Shown here: piece by piece, positions 17,690-26,591 of the stretch
Layout: the number at the start of each line of letters is the position of its first letter
Numbering within the stretch: position 1 is the first letter of the stretch
DNA from: an uncultured Clostridia bacterium
GTDB lineage: Bacteria; Bacillota; Clostridia; TANB77; CAG-508
DNA: 64,000 nt
Assembly: GCA_944388045.1 (NCBI GenBank)
Contig: CALXHG010000004.1
Location: 52,424-116,423 of the forward strand
Direction: 5' to 3'
Notes under the pieces: model-generated
Told to the model about the DNA's origin: nothing
Seen by the model: only the letters and a program-made list of their open reading frames with translations
Database searches by the model: none
Position numbers and translations under genes: made by a program

Positions 17690-17747
17690 GTACAAAACAT
17701 TGTTAAAAATTAAATTTTAAAATTTTGATTTTCAACAATGTTTGTAC
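17690..17747 (+). terminator. Stem-loop between surface protein gene and xseB
   Basis: GTACAAAACATTGTT (17690-17704) pairs with AACAATGTTTGTAC (17734-17747), one base bulged, with an AT-rich loop that can itself pair. Only three T follow, so termination would be partial; it ends ten bases before the xseB ribosome site. Confidence 0.5.
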
Positions 17748-17770
17748 TTTAGAGAGGAAGGATAATAAAA

Positions 17771-18004
17771 ATGCAAGAAAAAAATTTTGAACAATCAATG
17801 CAAGATTTAGAAAAAATTGTTACAGAACTAGAAAAAGGGGATTTAAATTTAGATGAATCAGTTAAAAAATTTGAAGAAGGAATGAAAATTGCCAAACAAT
17901 GTAACAATATGTTAGAAGAAGCTGAAAAGAAAATTACAATTCTTTTAGAAAAAGATGGAGAAATAGAAGAAAAGAACTTTGTAGGAGATAATACTAATAC
18001 TTAA
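17771..18004 (+). CDS. xseB: Exodeoxyribonuclease VII small subunit
   Basis: 77 residues, the normal size. It contains the family pattern EKNFEQSMQDLEKIVTELEKG and LEEAEKKI. XseB pairs with XseA to form exonuclease VII, which degrades single-stranded DNA. The large subunit is usually adjacent but is not in this window. It may form an operon with the following gene (23 bases apart). Confidence 0.93.
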   Translation: MQEKNFEQSMQDLEKIVTELEKGDLNLDESVKKFEEGMKIAKQCNNMLEEAEKKITILLEKDGEIEEKNFVGDNTNT

Positions 18005-18027
18005 AAATAATGTGAGGAAATAATAAA

Positions 18028-18468
18028 ATGAACGACTTTCAAAAATTTATAACAAATAAATATTTATATGTACCTTTGCTTTTATGGTTTTGTATACAAA
18101 CATTTAAAGTAATATATGAATTAATAAAATATAAAAAATTTAATTTTAAAAGAATTATAGGAGCTGGTGGAATGCCAAGCTCCCATTCTGCAATTACAAT
18201 GTGTATTTCTACAATGATTGGAAAAAGTTCTGGTTTTGACTCTAGTATATATGCATTATCATTAATTGTTGCTTTAGTTGTTATGTATGATGCTGCAGGA
18301 GTTAGAAGAGCAGCAGGAAAACAAGCTAAATTATTAAATAAAATAATAGATACACCTGGACTTACAAATGTACAAGTTCAAGAAAAGTTGGTAGAAGTAC
18401 TTGGTCATACTCCAATACAAGTTTTAGTAGGTGCAATACTTGGAATTGTAGTTGGATTTATAGCATAA
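18028..18468 (+). CDS. Divergent PAP2 family membrane protein (YuiD-like)
   Basis: 146 residues with four membrane spans. The motif GAGGMPSSHSA (about 48-58) and YDAAGVRRAAGKQA (about 90-103) are diagnostic of the DUF212/divergent PAP2 family, where the PSSHS and His/Arg residues correspond to the acid phosphatase signature. The substrate is not established; related PAP2 enzymes dephosphorylate lipid or isoprenoid pyrophosphates. Ribosome site GAGGAAA precedes the ATG. Confidence 0.85.
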   Translation: MNDFQKFITNKYLYVPLLLWFCIQTFKVIYELIKYKKFNFKRIIGAGGMPSSHSAITMCISTMIGKSSGFDSSIYALSLIVALVVMYDAAGVRRAAGKQAKLLNKIIDTPGLTNVQVQEKLVEVLGHTPIQVLVGAILGIVVGFIA

Positions 18469-18574
18469 AAACTATAAAAGCTTGATATTTTTTAATAAAT
18501 CCAAATTTTGAATTAACAAGAAGTAAAACTACTGGCATAATTAAATATTTAATATAGAAAGAATGTGATTAAAT

Positions 18575-20386
18575 ATGACAGATATAGAAATAGCAAAAAA
18601 GTTTAAATTAAAAAATATAAATGAAATTGCAAAACAATTAGATATAGAAGATGAAGATATTGAATTATATGGAAAATATAAAGCCAAAATATCTAATCCA
18701 GAAAAATATTATAATAAATCAGATGGAAAATTGATATTAGTTACAGCAATGAGTCCTACACCTTTAGGAGAAGGGAAAACTACAATTTCAATATCTATTG
18801 CTGATGGATTAAGAAGAATTGGAAAAAAATCAATATTAGCATTAAGAGAACCATCACTTGGACCTGTATTTGGAATAAAAGGAGGGGCAACTGGTGGAGG
18901 ATATGCACAAATAGTTCCAATGGAAGACATAAATTTACACTTTACAGGTGATATTCATGCAATAACATCAGCAAATAATTTATTATCTGCAATGATAGAT
19001 AATCATATATATTTTGGAAATGAATTAAAAATTAAAGAAGTAGTATGGAAAAGATGTGTAGATTTAAATGATAGACAATTAAGAAAAATAGAAACAGGAC
19101 TATCTGGAGAAAGCAAAATAGTACCTAGAATGGATGGGTTTGATATATCTGTTGCTTCAGAAATTATGGCAATTTTATGTTTGTCAGAAAATATAAAAGA
19201 TTTAAAAGAAAAATTAGGAAATATAATAATAGGATATAACGATAATAATGAGCCAGTATTTGCAAAAGATTTAAAAGCAGAAGGAGCAATGGCAGTATTA
19301 TTAAAAGATGCAATAAAGCCTAATTTAGTTCAAACACTAGAATATACGCCAGCATTAGTTCATGGTGGACCATTTGCAAATATTGCACATGGATGTAATT
19401 CAATTATAGCAACAAAATTAGGAATGAAACTTGCAGATTATACAGTTACAGAAGCAGGTTTTGGAGCAGATTTAGGAGCAGAGAAGTTTTTAGATATTAA
19501 ATGTAGAAAAGCAAATATAAAACCTAATGTAGTAGTTTGTGTTGCAACAATAAAAGCATTAAAATATCATGGAGGAGCTCCAAAAGAAGAAATTTTGAAC
19601 GAAAATTTTGAATGTTTACAAAAAGGAATGGAAAATTTATATAAACATGTAGATAATCTTCAAAATAAATTTGGATTAAATGTGATTGTTGCAATAAATA
19701 AATATAATACAGATACAAAGGAAGAATTAGAGTTTGTTCAAAAAGAATTAACAAAAAGAAATATAAAATCAAGTATTGTAGAAAGTTGGGCAAAAGGTGG
19801 AGATGGAGCAATAGACATTTCTAACAAAATTGTTCAAATGTGTTCTGATAATGGAACTAATTCTAATTTTGAATTAAGTGATAATGATAAAATTGTTGCA
19901 GATAGAAAAAACAATGCAGATAATAAAATAAATAATTTTAAGTATATATATAGTTTAGAAGACTCTATAGAAAATAAAATAGAAAAAATAGCAAAAGAAA
20001 TTTATGGAGCCAAAAAGGTTAATTTTATGCCAGAGGCTTTAAAGAAAATTGATAAAATAATAGAAATAAGCAAAGCAGAGAAAATTTACAGTGCAAATGA
20101 TTTTGATAGTATAAAAGAAAATAAAATAAATAATATAAAAAATATAGATTATACAAAATTACCAATTTGTATAGCAAAAACACAATATTCATTTTCAGAT
20201 GACCCAAAAAATATAACAGCAATAGATAATTTTGAATTTACAATAAGAGATATAGATTTAAGAGCTGGAGCGGGATTTATTGTAGCTTATGCTGGAAATA
20301 TATTAACAATGCCAGGATTACCAAAAGTTCCTTCAGCAGAAAATATAGATATTGATGAAAATGGAGAAATTGTTGGAATTTTTTAA
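18575..20386 (+). CDS. fhs: Formate-tetrahydrofolate ligase
   Basis: 603 residues, about 45 longer than typical Fhs (about 556). The ATP site TPLGEGKTT (about 66-74), the GIKGGATGGGYAQIVPMEDINLHFTGD-containing region (see about 100-130), and the closing MPGLPKVPSAENIDIDENGEI segment are all present. The enzyme makes 10-formyl-tetrahydrofolate from formate and ATP, feeding one-carbon metabolism and, in acetogens, the Wood-Ljungdahl route. The extra residues fall in a Lys/Asn-rich surface region at about 430-470 and 500-530. It is followed by folA, which keeps folate reduced. Confidence 0.95.
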   Translation: MTDIEIAKKFKLKNINEIAKQLDIEDEDIELYGKYKAKISNPEKYYNKSDGKLILVTAMSPTPLGEGKTTISISIADGLRRIGKKSILALREPSLGPVFGIKGGATGGGYAQIVPMEDINLHFTGDIHAITSANNLLSAMIDNHIYFGNELKIKEVVWKRCVDLNDRQLRKIETGLSGESKIVPRMDGFDISVASEIMAILCLSENIKDLKEKLGNIIIGYNDNNEPVFAKDLKAEGAMAVLLKDAIKPNLVQTLEYTPALVHGGPFANIAHGCNSIIATKLGMKLADYTVTEAGFGADLGAEKFLDIKCRKANIKPNVVVCVATIKALKYHGGAPKEEILNENFECLQKGMENLYKHVDNLQNKFGLNVIVAINKYNTDTKEELEFVQKELTKRNIKSSIVESWAKGGDGAIDISNKIVQMCSDNGTNSNFELSDNDKIVADRKNNADNKINNFKYIYSLEDSIENKIEKIAKEIYGAKKVNFMPEALKKIDKIIEISKAEKIYSANDFDSIKENKINNIKNIDYTKLPICIAKTQYSFSDDPKNITAIDNFEFTIRDIDLRAGAGFIVAYAGNILTMPGLPKVPSAENIDIDENGEIVGIF

Positions 20387-20417
20387 AAGATAAAAATTAA
20401 TTTTAAATTATAAGATA

Positions 20418-20487
20418 GAAAACAATATGAAACTTTAAGTTACTTAGGCTTAAAGTGAAAATATAAATTTAAATATAAAAATTAATT
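20418..20487 (+). promoter_or_regulatory. folA leader element shared with fabG
   Basis: About 70 bases align with 48080-48149 before fabG with only single-base gaps, the best block being AAAGTGAAAATA then TTTAAATATAAAAA. In this copy ACTTTAAG and CTTAAAGT form an 8-bp hairpin with a 9-base loop. Function unknown. Confidence 0.45.
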
Positions 20488-20513
20488 ATAGCATAATGAA
20501 AGGGAGTAATAAA

Positions 20514-21002
20514 ATGTTAAGCATAATAGTAGCAAAGGCAAAAAATAATATAATTGGAAAAAATAATCAATTAATCTGGAGATTACCAGCAGAATCAAAG
20601 AAATTTAAAGAACTAACAGATGGAAAAATTGTAATAATGGGTAGAAAAACATATGAGACATTAGGAAAATTTTTAAGAGAAAGAAAAAAGGTTGTTTTTT
20701 CTAATAATCCAGATTTCAAAATAGATAGTCAAGATACAGAAGTAGTTCATTCAATGTTACAAATACAGCAATATATAGAAGACCAAGAAGAACATTTTGT
20801 AATAGGTGGGGCAATGATATATAATTTATTAATGCCTTATGTAAAAAAGATGTATGTAACAGAACTTGACCATGAATTTGATGGAGATGCAGTATTTCCA
20901 AGAATTAATGAAACAATTTGGGAAGAAGTATCAAGAGAGCCAAAAAGAAAAGACGACGAAACTGATATTGAATATGAATTTATTACATATATAAGAAAAT
21001 AA
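20514..21002 (+). CDS. folA: Dihydrofolate reductase
   Basis: 162 residues, standard DHFR size. Start MLSIIVAKAKNNIIGKNNQLIWRLP includes the substrate loop; the NADPH site GRKTYETLGKFL and the FVIGGAMIYNLLMPYV segment are clear. It reduces dihydrofolate to tetrahydrofolate with NADPH. I use ATG 20514, which follows AAAGGGAG; the ATG at 20496 precedes that ribosome site. It has its own leader, which resembles the fabG leader. Confidence 0.96.
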   Translation: MLSIIVAKAKNNIIGKNNQLIWRLPAESKKFKELTDGKIVIMGRKTYETLGKFLRERKKVVFSNNPDFKIDSQDTEVVHSMLQIQQYIEDQEEHFVIGGAMIYNLLMPYVKKMYVTELDHEFDGDAVFPRINETIWEEVSREPKRKDDETDIEYEFITYIRK

Positions 21003-21051
21003 AAAACATGCTGGTACTTTTCATTCGATTTAGTTTGATTAGTTCCAGCTT

Positions 21052-21091
21052 CTTTTATTGCTTTCTGTACAATAAAAGAGCTTCGCTCAAA
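21052..21091 (-). terminator. Hairpin element with GAGCGAAGCTC, after folA
   Basis: CTTTTATTG (21052-21060) pairs with CAATAAAAG (21070-21078), next to a GAGC-TTC-GCTC mini-hairpin. The 22 bases 21070-21091 occur again, inverted, at 37945-37966. Probably a mobile-type or bidirectional terminator repeat. Confidence 0.5.
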
Positions 21092-21131
21092 AAGATGCAC
21101 AGATACATATAATAGTAATAGGAGGTAAAAA

Positions 21132-22091
21132 ATGATTAAATTAATTGGTAATACACCAATGATAAAAATATCTTACAGATATAAAGGAAAAGAAAAAAGA
21201 ATATTTGCAAAATTAGAATATTTTAATTTTACGGGAAGTATTAAAGATAGAGTTGCTTTTTATATGATTAATAATGCAAAAAAAAGAGGAATATTAAAAG
21301 AAAGAATGCCTATAGTTGAAGCAACAAGTGGAAATACAGGAATATCTTTATCTGCATTAGGAAGTTATTATAAACATCCTGTACATATTTTTATGCCAAA
21401 TTGGGCAAGTAAAGAGAGAATTGAATTAATGAAAGCATATGGGGCAAATGTTCATTTAATTTCAAAAGAAGATGGAGGATTTATAAAGTGTGTAGAAGAA
21501 GCTGAAAAATTGTCACATAAAATAAATGGATTTTATGCAAATCAATTTTCTAATAAAGATAATTATCTAGCACATTATGAAACAACAGGAGAAGAGATAT
21601 TAAATCAAATTCTGGAGAAAATAGGAGGATTTGTGTCTGGTATAGGTACAGGTGGAACACTGATGGGAATAGGAGATAAACTAAAGAAAAAGTATCCTGA
21701 TATGGTTTTAACAGCAATAGAACCTGATAAAATGCCACTTTTATCACAAAGAAAAGTATTTGAACAACATAAGATTGAAGGAATAGGTGATGATTTTATA
21801 CCAGATTTAGTTGATAAAAGTAAAATAGACAAAATTATACTAATAAATGATGATGATGCAATTAATATGTCTAGAAAATTAGCAAAAGAATTGGGAATTG
21901 GAGTTGGAATATCATCAGGAGCAAATTTTATTGGAAGTGTTCTTCTTGCAGATGAAATAGATGATGATGTGGTTACAATATTTGCAGATGATAATAAAAA
22001 ATATTTATCAACAGATTTATCAAAAGAGATTGACACAAATGAAGAATTTATTTCTAATAAAATAGAATTATTAAATTTTAATAATATATAA
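21132..22091 (+). CDS. cysK: Cysteine synthase family PLP enzyme
   Basis: 319 residues. Hallmarks of O-acetylserine sulfhydrylases are present: GNTPMIKI start, PLP lysine in TGSIKDRVA (about 36-44), TSGNTGISL, the phosphate-binding GIGTGGTLMG, and the Ser in GISSGANF (about 260). It makes cysteine from O-acetylserine and sulfide. The cystathionine beta-synthase branch shares the same fold, but there is no CBS domain here. AGGAGG is seven bases before the ATG. No serine acetyltransferase is adjacent. Confidence 0.9.
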   Translation: MIKLIGNTPMIKISYRYKGKEKRIFAKLEYFNFTGSIKDRVAFYMINNAKKRGILKERMPIVEATSGNTGISLSALGSYYKHPVHIFMPNWASKERIELMKAYGANVHLISKEDGGFIKCVEEAEKLSHKINGFYANQFSNKDNYLAHYETTGEEILNQILEKIGGFVSGIGTGGTLMGIGDKLKKKYPDMVLTAIEPDKMPLLSQRKVFEQHKIEGIGDDFIPDLVDKSKIDKIILINDDDAINMSRKLAKELGIGVGISSGANFIGSVLLADEIDDDVVTIFADDNKKYLSTDLSKEIDTNEEFISNKIELLNFNNI

Positions 22092-22208
22092 ATATTTCAT
22101 AAACTATCCTTATATATTGAGCGTTTTCCAATTGAATTTTGCTTTCAATTAAGTAATAATGAGTACGAATAATTGAAATAATTAAATCATAAAATTTTAA
22201 TTTACCTA

Positions 22209-22236
22209 TTGCAAAATGAAAAAAATGTGATATAAT
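22209..22236 (+). promoter_or_regulatory. Candidate promoter of the ileS T-box transcript
   Basis: TTGCAA (22209-22214) and a consensus TATAAT (22231-22236) with a 16-base spacer, placing the transcript start near 22243, just before the T-box stem I. Confidence 0.65.
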
Positions 22237-22242
22237 AACAAA

Positions 22243-22727
22243 AAATAAAAGTAATAACTAGGACAACACAAATAATAAAATATCTTTACAGAGAATCAAA
22301 CAGAAGGTGAGAGTTTGAAAGTAAAAATTATTTAGCTTAAATAGCTATAAGTTATTAATTAATATTTATATAATTAATTTTTTATATTTTATATTAGTAA
22401 GATTTACGAATAAAAAATAAAATAAATATTGTAAAATAAAAATACGAAATATAGCTTATGTTATCACCTAGTTAAATTGCAAAACTGAACATAAATACTT
22501 ATTATATATACTATAAAAAAATATTAAGATATTTTGAAATATTTTTTATCAAAGTATACTCAAAATTAATGTATTTAAAAAGTAGGTTTTGACGTAAATC
22601 TGCGTTAAAGATAAAGAGAGAGTAATTATTAAATTAAAGTTAATTATAGATAAAAGATTACTAAAAAAGGTGGTACCGCGGAGAAATTCGTCCTAATATA
22701 CAATTTTTGTATGTTAGGATTTTTTTG
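22243..22727 (+). promoter_or_regulatory. T-box leader controlling DUF1653 gene and ileS
   Basis: The T-box sequence AAGGTGGTACCGCGG is at 22667-22681 and is followed by a terminator (stem 22691-22703 / 22707-22719, then a T-run to 22727). Stem I can close by pairing 22253-22258 with 22351-22356, and its apical part contains AGAGAA and GGTGAGAG as in other T-boxes. The triplet next to the closing stem is ATA followed by A (22347-22350), which would be an isoleucine specifier. Uncharged tRNA-Ile would bind and prevent termination. The specifier assignment is tentative; the T-box itself is secure. Confidence 0.92.
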
Positions 22728-22932
22728 TTTAGGAAGCTATATAAAATTTTATAATTAGACAATATTGTCCCAATATAAACATTTGCTCAAAGATTTGTTT
22801 AAATACCGCCCAAACAATGCCCAAACATTTGCCCAAATACTGACCAAACTTTTGACATAACAGCAGTGCTTTAATATTATCCAAAAAATTTATAAAAGAA
22901 TATCAAAAAATAAAAAAAGGAGGGAATAATAA

Positions 22933-23184
22933 ATGCAAGAATTAAAAATTAAAGGAATTTACAAACATTTTAAAGGAGATTACTATTTAGTAGAAGATGT
23001 AGCAAAAGATTCTGAAACGCAAGAAGAATTTGTAATATACAGACGTTTATATGAAGATTGTGGATTATGGATAAGACCAAAGAAAATGTTTTTATCAGAA
23101 GTAGACCACGAAAAATACCCAAATGTAACTCAAAAATACAGATTTGAATTGCAAAACATACCAAGTAAGAAAATTACAAAGTAA
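22933..23184 (+). CDS. DUF1653 family protein
   Basis: 83 residues matching the DUF1653 pattern: [33 protein letters not shown] followed by [14 protein letters not shown] (pattern spans about residues 8-60). The family is small, soluble and of unknown role; a beta-barrel-like fold is likely. AAGGAGGG stands before the ATG. It is between the T-box and ileS, so it should respond to isoleucine starvation together with ileS. Confidence 0.85.
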   Translation: MQELKIKGIYKHFKGDYYLVEDVAKDSETQEEFVIYRRLYEDCGLWIRPKKMFLSEVDHEKYPNVTQKYRFELQNIPSKKITK

Positions 23185-23191
23185 AATAAAA

Positions 23192-23300
23192 ACGGGGACC
23201 GACCCCAATACAAAAAGGGACCGACCCCAGTAAAAAAAAGGACCGACCCCAGTAAAAAAAAGGACCGACCCCAGACAAAAAAGGGACCGACCCCAAACCA
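23192..23300 (-). repeat. Third cluster of GGGGTCGGTCC repeats (inverted)
   Basis: Five units in the opposite orientation to the other clusters, so the plus strand reads GGGACCGACCCC. They fill the gap between the DUF1653 gene and ileS and abut the ileS ribosome site, so they are part of the ileS mRNA. Confidence 0.9.
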
Positions 23301-23316
23301 AAAAGGAGGAAATATT

Positions 23317-26300
23317 ATGTATAAAAAAGTAGAATTAAAAAATGGCTTTGTTGGAATGGAAAGAGAAGTCGCAGAAATGTGGAAGAAAAAAGGAATAATC
23401 CAAAAGAATTTTGATATGAATAAAGGTAAAAGATATTTCACATTTTATGATGGACCACCAACAGCAAATGGAAAGCCACATGTTGGTCATATAGAAACAA
23501 GGGTTATGAAAGATATAATTCCAAGATACAAAGTAATGAAAGGATATCATGTTGATAGAAAAGCAGGATGGGACACACATGGTTTACCTGTTGAGCTTGA
23601 AATTGAGAAAAAACTTGGAATATCTGGAAAAGAGCAAATAGAAGAATATGGAGTAGAAAAATTTGTTAAACAATGTAAAGAAAGTGTATTTACATATGTC
23701 CATATGTGGGAAGATATGACTAATAAAGTTGGATTTTGGGTAGATATGGACCATCCATATGTAACATATCATAATGATTATATAGAATCAGTATGGTGGG
23801 CATTAAAAGAACTATGGAAAAAAGGATTACTATATGAAGGACATAAAGTAATGCCATATTGTCCAAGATGTGGTACAGCATTATCATCACATGAAGTTGC
23901 ACAAGGATATAAAGATGTTAAAGATTTAACATGTATAGCCAAATTTAAAGTAAAAGGAAAAGAAAACACATATATATTAGCATGGACAACAACACCATGG
24001 ACATTACCATCAAATTTAGCATTATGTGTAAATAAATCATATACATATGTGGAAGTTAAAGCAAATATTGGAACAGATGATGAACCACAATATGAAAACT
24101 ATATTTTAGCAAAAGATTTAATAGAACAAGTACTAAAAGAAACACCATATGAAATTGTAAAAGAATTCAAAGGTTCTGATATGCTTGGAATGGAATATGA
24201 ACAATTAATGCCATTTGCAAAAGTAGATGGAAAAGCATTTGTTGTAATTCATGGAGATTATGTAACACTAACAGATGGTACAGGAATAGTACACATTGCA
24301 CCTGCATATGGTGAAGATGATAGTTTAGTTTCTAAACAAAATGGAATAGCATTTGTAAATTTAGTTGATAAATCAGGAAAATTTGTTCCAGAAGTTGAAC
24401 CTTGGGCAGGTAGATTTGTAAGAGACTGCAATGAAGATATATGCAAATGGTTAGCTGAACATAATAAATTATTTAGTAAAGAAAAACATATACACTCATA
24501 TCCACACTGTTGGAGATGTGATACACCACTTCTATATTATCCAAAAGAAAGTTGGTTTGTTGCAACAACAAAAGTTAAAGACAATTTAATTTCTAATAAC
24601 AACACAATAAAATGGTATCCAGATACAATAAGAACAGGAAGATTTGGAAAATTCTTAGAAAATGTTATAGACTGGGGAATTTCTAGAGATAGATATTGGG
24701 GAACACCATTACCAATATGGAAATGTGAATGTGGACATGAAGAATGTATAGGAAGCATTGCAGAATTAAAAGAAAAGGCAGTTTATTGTCCAGATGACAT
24801 AGAATTGCACAAACCATATATAGATAAAGTACATTTAAAATGCCCAGAATGTGGAAAAGAAATGACAAGATATAAAGAAGTAATAGACTGTTGGTTTGAT
24901 TCAGGCTCAATGCCTTTTGCACAATTACATTATCCATTTGAAAACAAAGAAGCATTTGAGAAAAACTTCCCAGCACAATTTATTTCAGAAGCAATTGACC
25001 AAACAAGAGGATGGTTCTATACATTACTTACAATATCAACATGTTTATTTGACAAAGCATCATATGAAAATTGTATAGTATTAGGACATGTTTTAGATGA
25101 ACATGGACAAAAAATGTCAAAATCAAAGAAAAATGGAGTAGATCCAATGGAATTATTAGATACTGTTGGGGCAGATGCAACAAGATGGCATTTTTATGTA
25201 AGTAGCAGTCCTTGGTTACCAAAGAGATTAGGAATAAAAAATGTACAAGAAACTCAAAGAGGATTTTTAGCAACATTATGGAATGTATATTCATTTTATT
25301 GCTTATATGCAGAAATAGACCAATTTAATCCATTAAAACATAAAGATTTCAAATCAGAAAACATAATGGATAAATGGATATTATCAAAATTAAACACATT
25401 AATTAAAGAAGTAGATGAAAAATTAGAAAAATATAATATAACAGGAGCGGCACTAGAAATTGAAGACTTCACAGATAGTTTATCTAATTGGTATGTACGT
25501 ACAAATAGAGAAAGATTCTGGGGAGAAGAATTAACAGATGATAAAATAGGAGCATATACAACATTATACACAGTATTAGTAAATTTAATAAAAGTATCAG
25601 CACCATTTGTACCATTTATGACAGATGAAATCTATCAAAATTTAGTAGTTGGACTAGATAAAAAAGCACCAGAAAGTGTACATTTATGTTTATGGCCAGA
25701 AGTAGATGAAAAATCAATAGATAAAAAATTAGAAAATGAAATGGATTTAGCATATTCAATTGTTAAATTAGGTAGAAGTGCAAGAAATTCTGCAAATATT
25801 AAAAACAGACAACCACTTTCTAAAATGTTAATATCTGTAGATACATTGCCAGAATATTATGGAAATATAGTTAAAAATGAATTAAATGTTAAACAAGTAG
25901 AATTAGGTGCAAACATGTCAGACTATGTACATTTTGAGATTAAACCAAATCTACCTGTATTAGGAAAAGAATATGGAAAATTAATTCCAAAAATAAGAGA
26001 AGCAATTTCAAAAATGAATCAAATGGATTTAGCAAATAAAGTAAAAAATGGTGGAATAGAATATATCGAAATTGATGATACACAAATAGCATTAACATCA
26101 GAAAATTTATTAATAACAATGCAAGGAAAAGATGGTTTTGCATTTGCTGGTGAAGGAGAGATAGGAGTAGTATTAGAAACAACAATTACACCAGAACTTA
26201 AAGAAGAGGGATATGTAAGAGAAATTCTATCAAAAGTTCAAAATATGAGAAAAGAAAAAGGTTTTGAAGTATTAGATAAAATTATTTTATATGTTTCTGA

Positions 26301-26457
26301 TAATGAAAAACTAGAAAAAATTGTTAAAAAATACGAAAAAGAAATTAAGAAAGAAACTTTAGCAGAAAAAGTTGAATATAATGCAAAAAGAGATGACTAT
26401 ACAGAAGTTTCAATTAATGATGAAAAATTAATGTTAGATGTAGAAGTAATTAAATAA
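23317..26457 (+). CDS. ileS: Isoleucyl-tRNA synthetase, type 2 (eukaryote-like)
   Basis: 1046 residues, the long form. The class I signature is HVGH at 55-58 in [12 protein letters not shown], and KMSKS is at about 599-603. Sequences such as [18 protein letters not shown] and the [20 protein letters not shown] region (about 132-155) are typical of the IleS2 group, which includes eukaryotic cytosolic enzymes and mupirocin-tolerant bacterial enzymes. The editing domain lies around 200-400, and a C-terminal domain extends from about 850. It charges tRNA-Ile. Expression is under the T-box leader. Mupirocin tolerance is a family expectation, not shown here. Confidence 0.97.
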   Translation: MYKKVELKNGFVGMEREVAEMWKKKGIIQKNFDMNKGKRYFTFYDGPPTANGKPHVGHIETRVMKDIIPRYKVMKGYHVDRKAGWDTHGLPVELEIEKKLGISGKEQIEEYGVEKFVKQCKESVFTYVHMWEDMTNKVGFWVDMDHPYVTYHNDYIESVWWALKELWKKGLLYEGHKVMPYCPRCGTALSSHEVAQGYKDVKDLTCIAKFKVKGKENTYILAWTTTPWTLPSNLALCVNKSYTYVEVKANIGTDDEPQYENYILAKDLIEQVLKETPYEIVKEFKGSDMLGMEYEQLMPFAKVDGKAFVVIHGDYVTLTDGTGIVHIAPAYGEDDSLVSKQNGIAFVNLVDKSGKFVPEVEPWAGRFVRDCNEDICKWLAEHNKLFSKEKHIHSYPHCWRCDTPLLYYPKESWFVATTKVKDNLISNNNTIKWYPDTIRTGRFGKFLENVIDWGISRDRYWGTPLPIWKCECGHEECIGSIAELKEKAVYCPDDIELHKPYIDKVHLKCPECGKEMTRYKEVIDCWFDSGSMPFAQLHYPFENKEAFEKNFPAQFISEAIDQTRGWFYTLLTISTCLFDKASYENCIVLGHVLDEHGQKMSKSKKNGVDPMELLDTVGADATRWHFYVSSSPWLPKRLGIKNVQETQRGFLATLWNVYSFYCLYAEIDQFNPLKHKDFKSENIMDKWILSKLNTLIKEVDEKLEKYNITGAALEIEDFTDSLSNWYVRTNRERFWGEELTDDKIGAYTTLYTVLVNLIKVSAPFVPFMTDEIYQNLVVGLDKKAPESVHLCLWPEVDEKSIDKKLENEMDLAYSIVKLGRSARNSANIKNRQPLSKMLISVDTLPEYYGNIVKNELNVKQVELGANMSDYVHFEIKPNLPVLGKEYGKLIPKIREAISKMNQMDLANKVKNGGIEYIEIDDTQIALTSENLLITMQGKDGFAFAGEGEIGVVLETTITPELKEEGYVREILSKVQNMRKEKGFEVLDKIILYVSDNEKLEKIVKKYEKEIKKETLAEKVEYNAKRDDYTEVSINDEKLMLDVEVIK

Positions 26458-26511
26458 AAGAACTTTGATAAAACAGATGCACTTATGTTTACTTTGTAAA
26501 ATTGCCACATA

Positions 26512-26576
26512 AACAATAACGCGGGCTTTGAAATGTTATAAACTTATAAAATGTTAAAAGAAGCCCGCTATTGTTC
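26512..26576. terminator. Bidirectional terminator ileS / rqcH
   Basis: AACAATA..GCGGGCTT (26512-26529) pairs with AAGCCCGCTATTGTT (26561-26575). This strong GC-rich stem sits between convergent ileS and rqcH and can serve both, although the T-runs are short. Confidence 0.7.
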
Positions 26577-26591
26577 TTGTTTAAGATTTTG

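Larger units (their letters stand above)
22092..22932 (+). other. Long gene-free stretch: T-box leader and spacer
   Basis: 841 bases. 22092-22208 carries a weak hairpin after cysK; 22209-22236 a promoter; 22243-22727 a T-box leader ending in a terminator; 22728-22932 an AT-rich spacer with four imperfect copies of a CCCAAA(C/T)-containing unit near 22808-22850. No protein gene was found. Confidence 0.75.
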
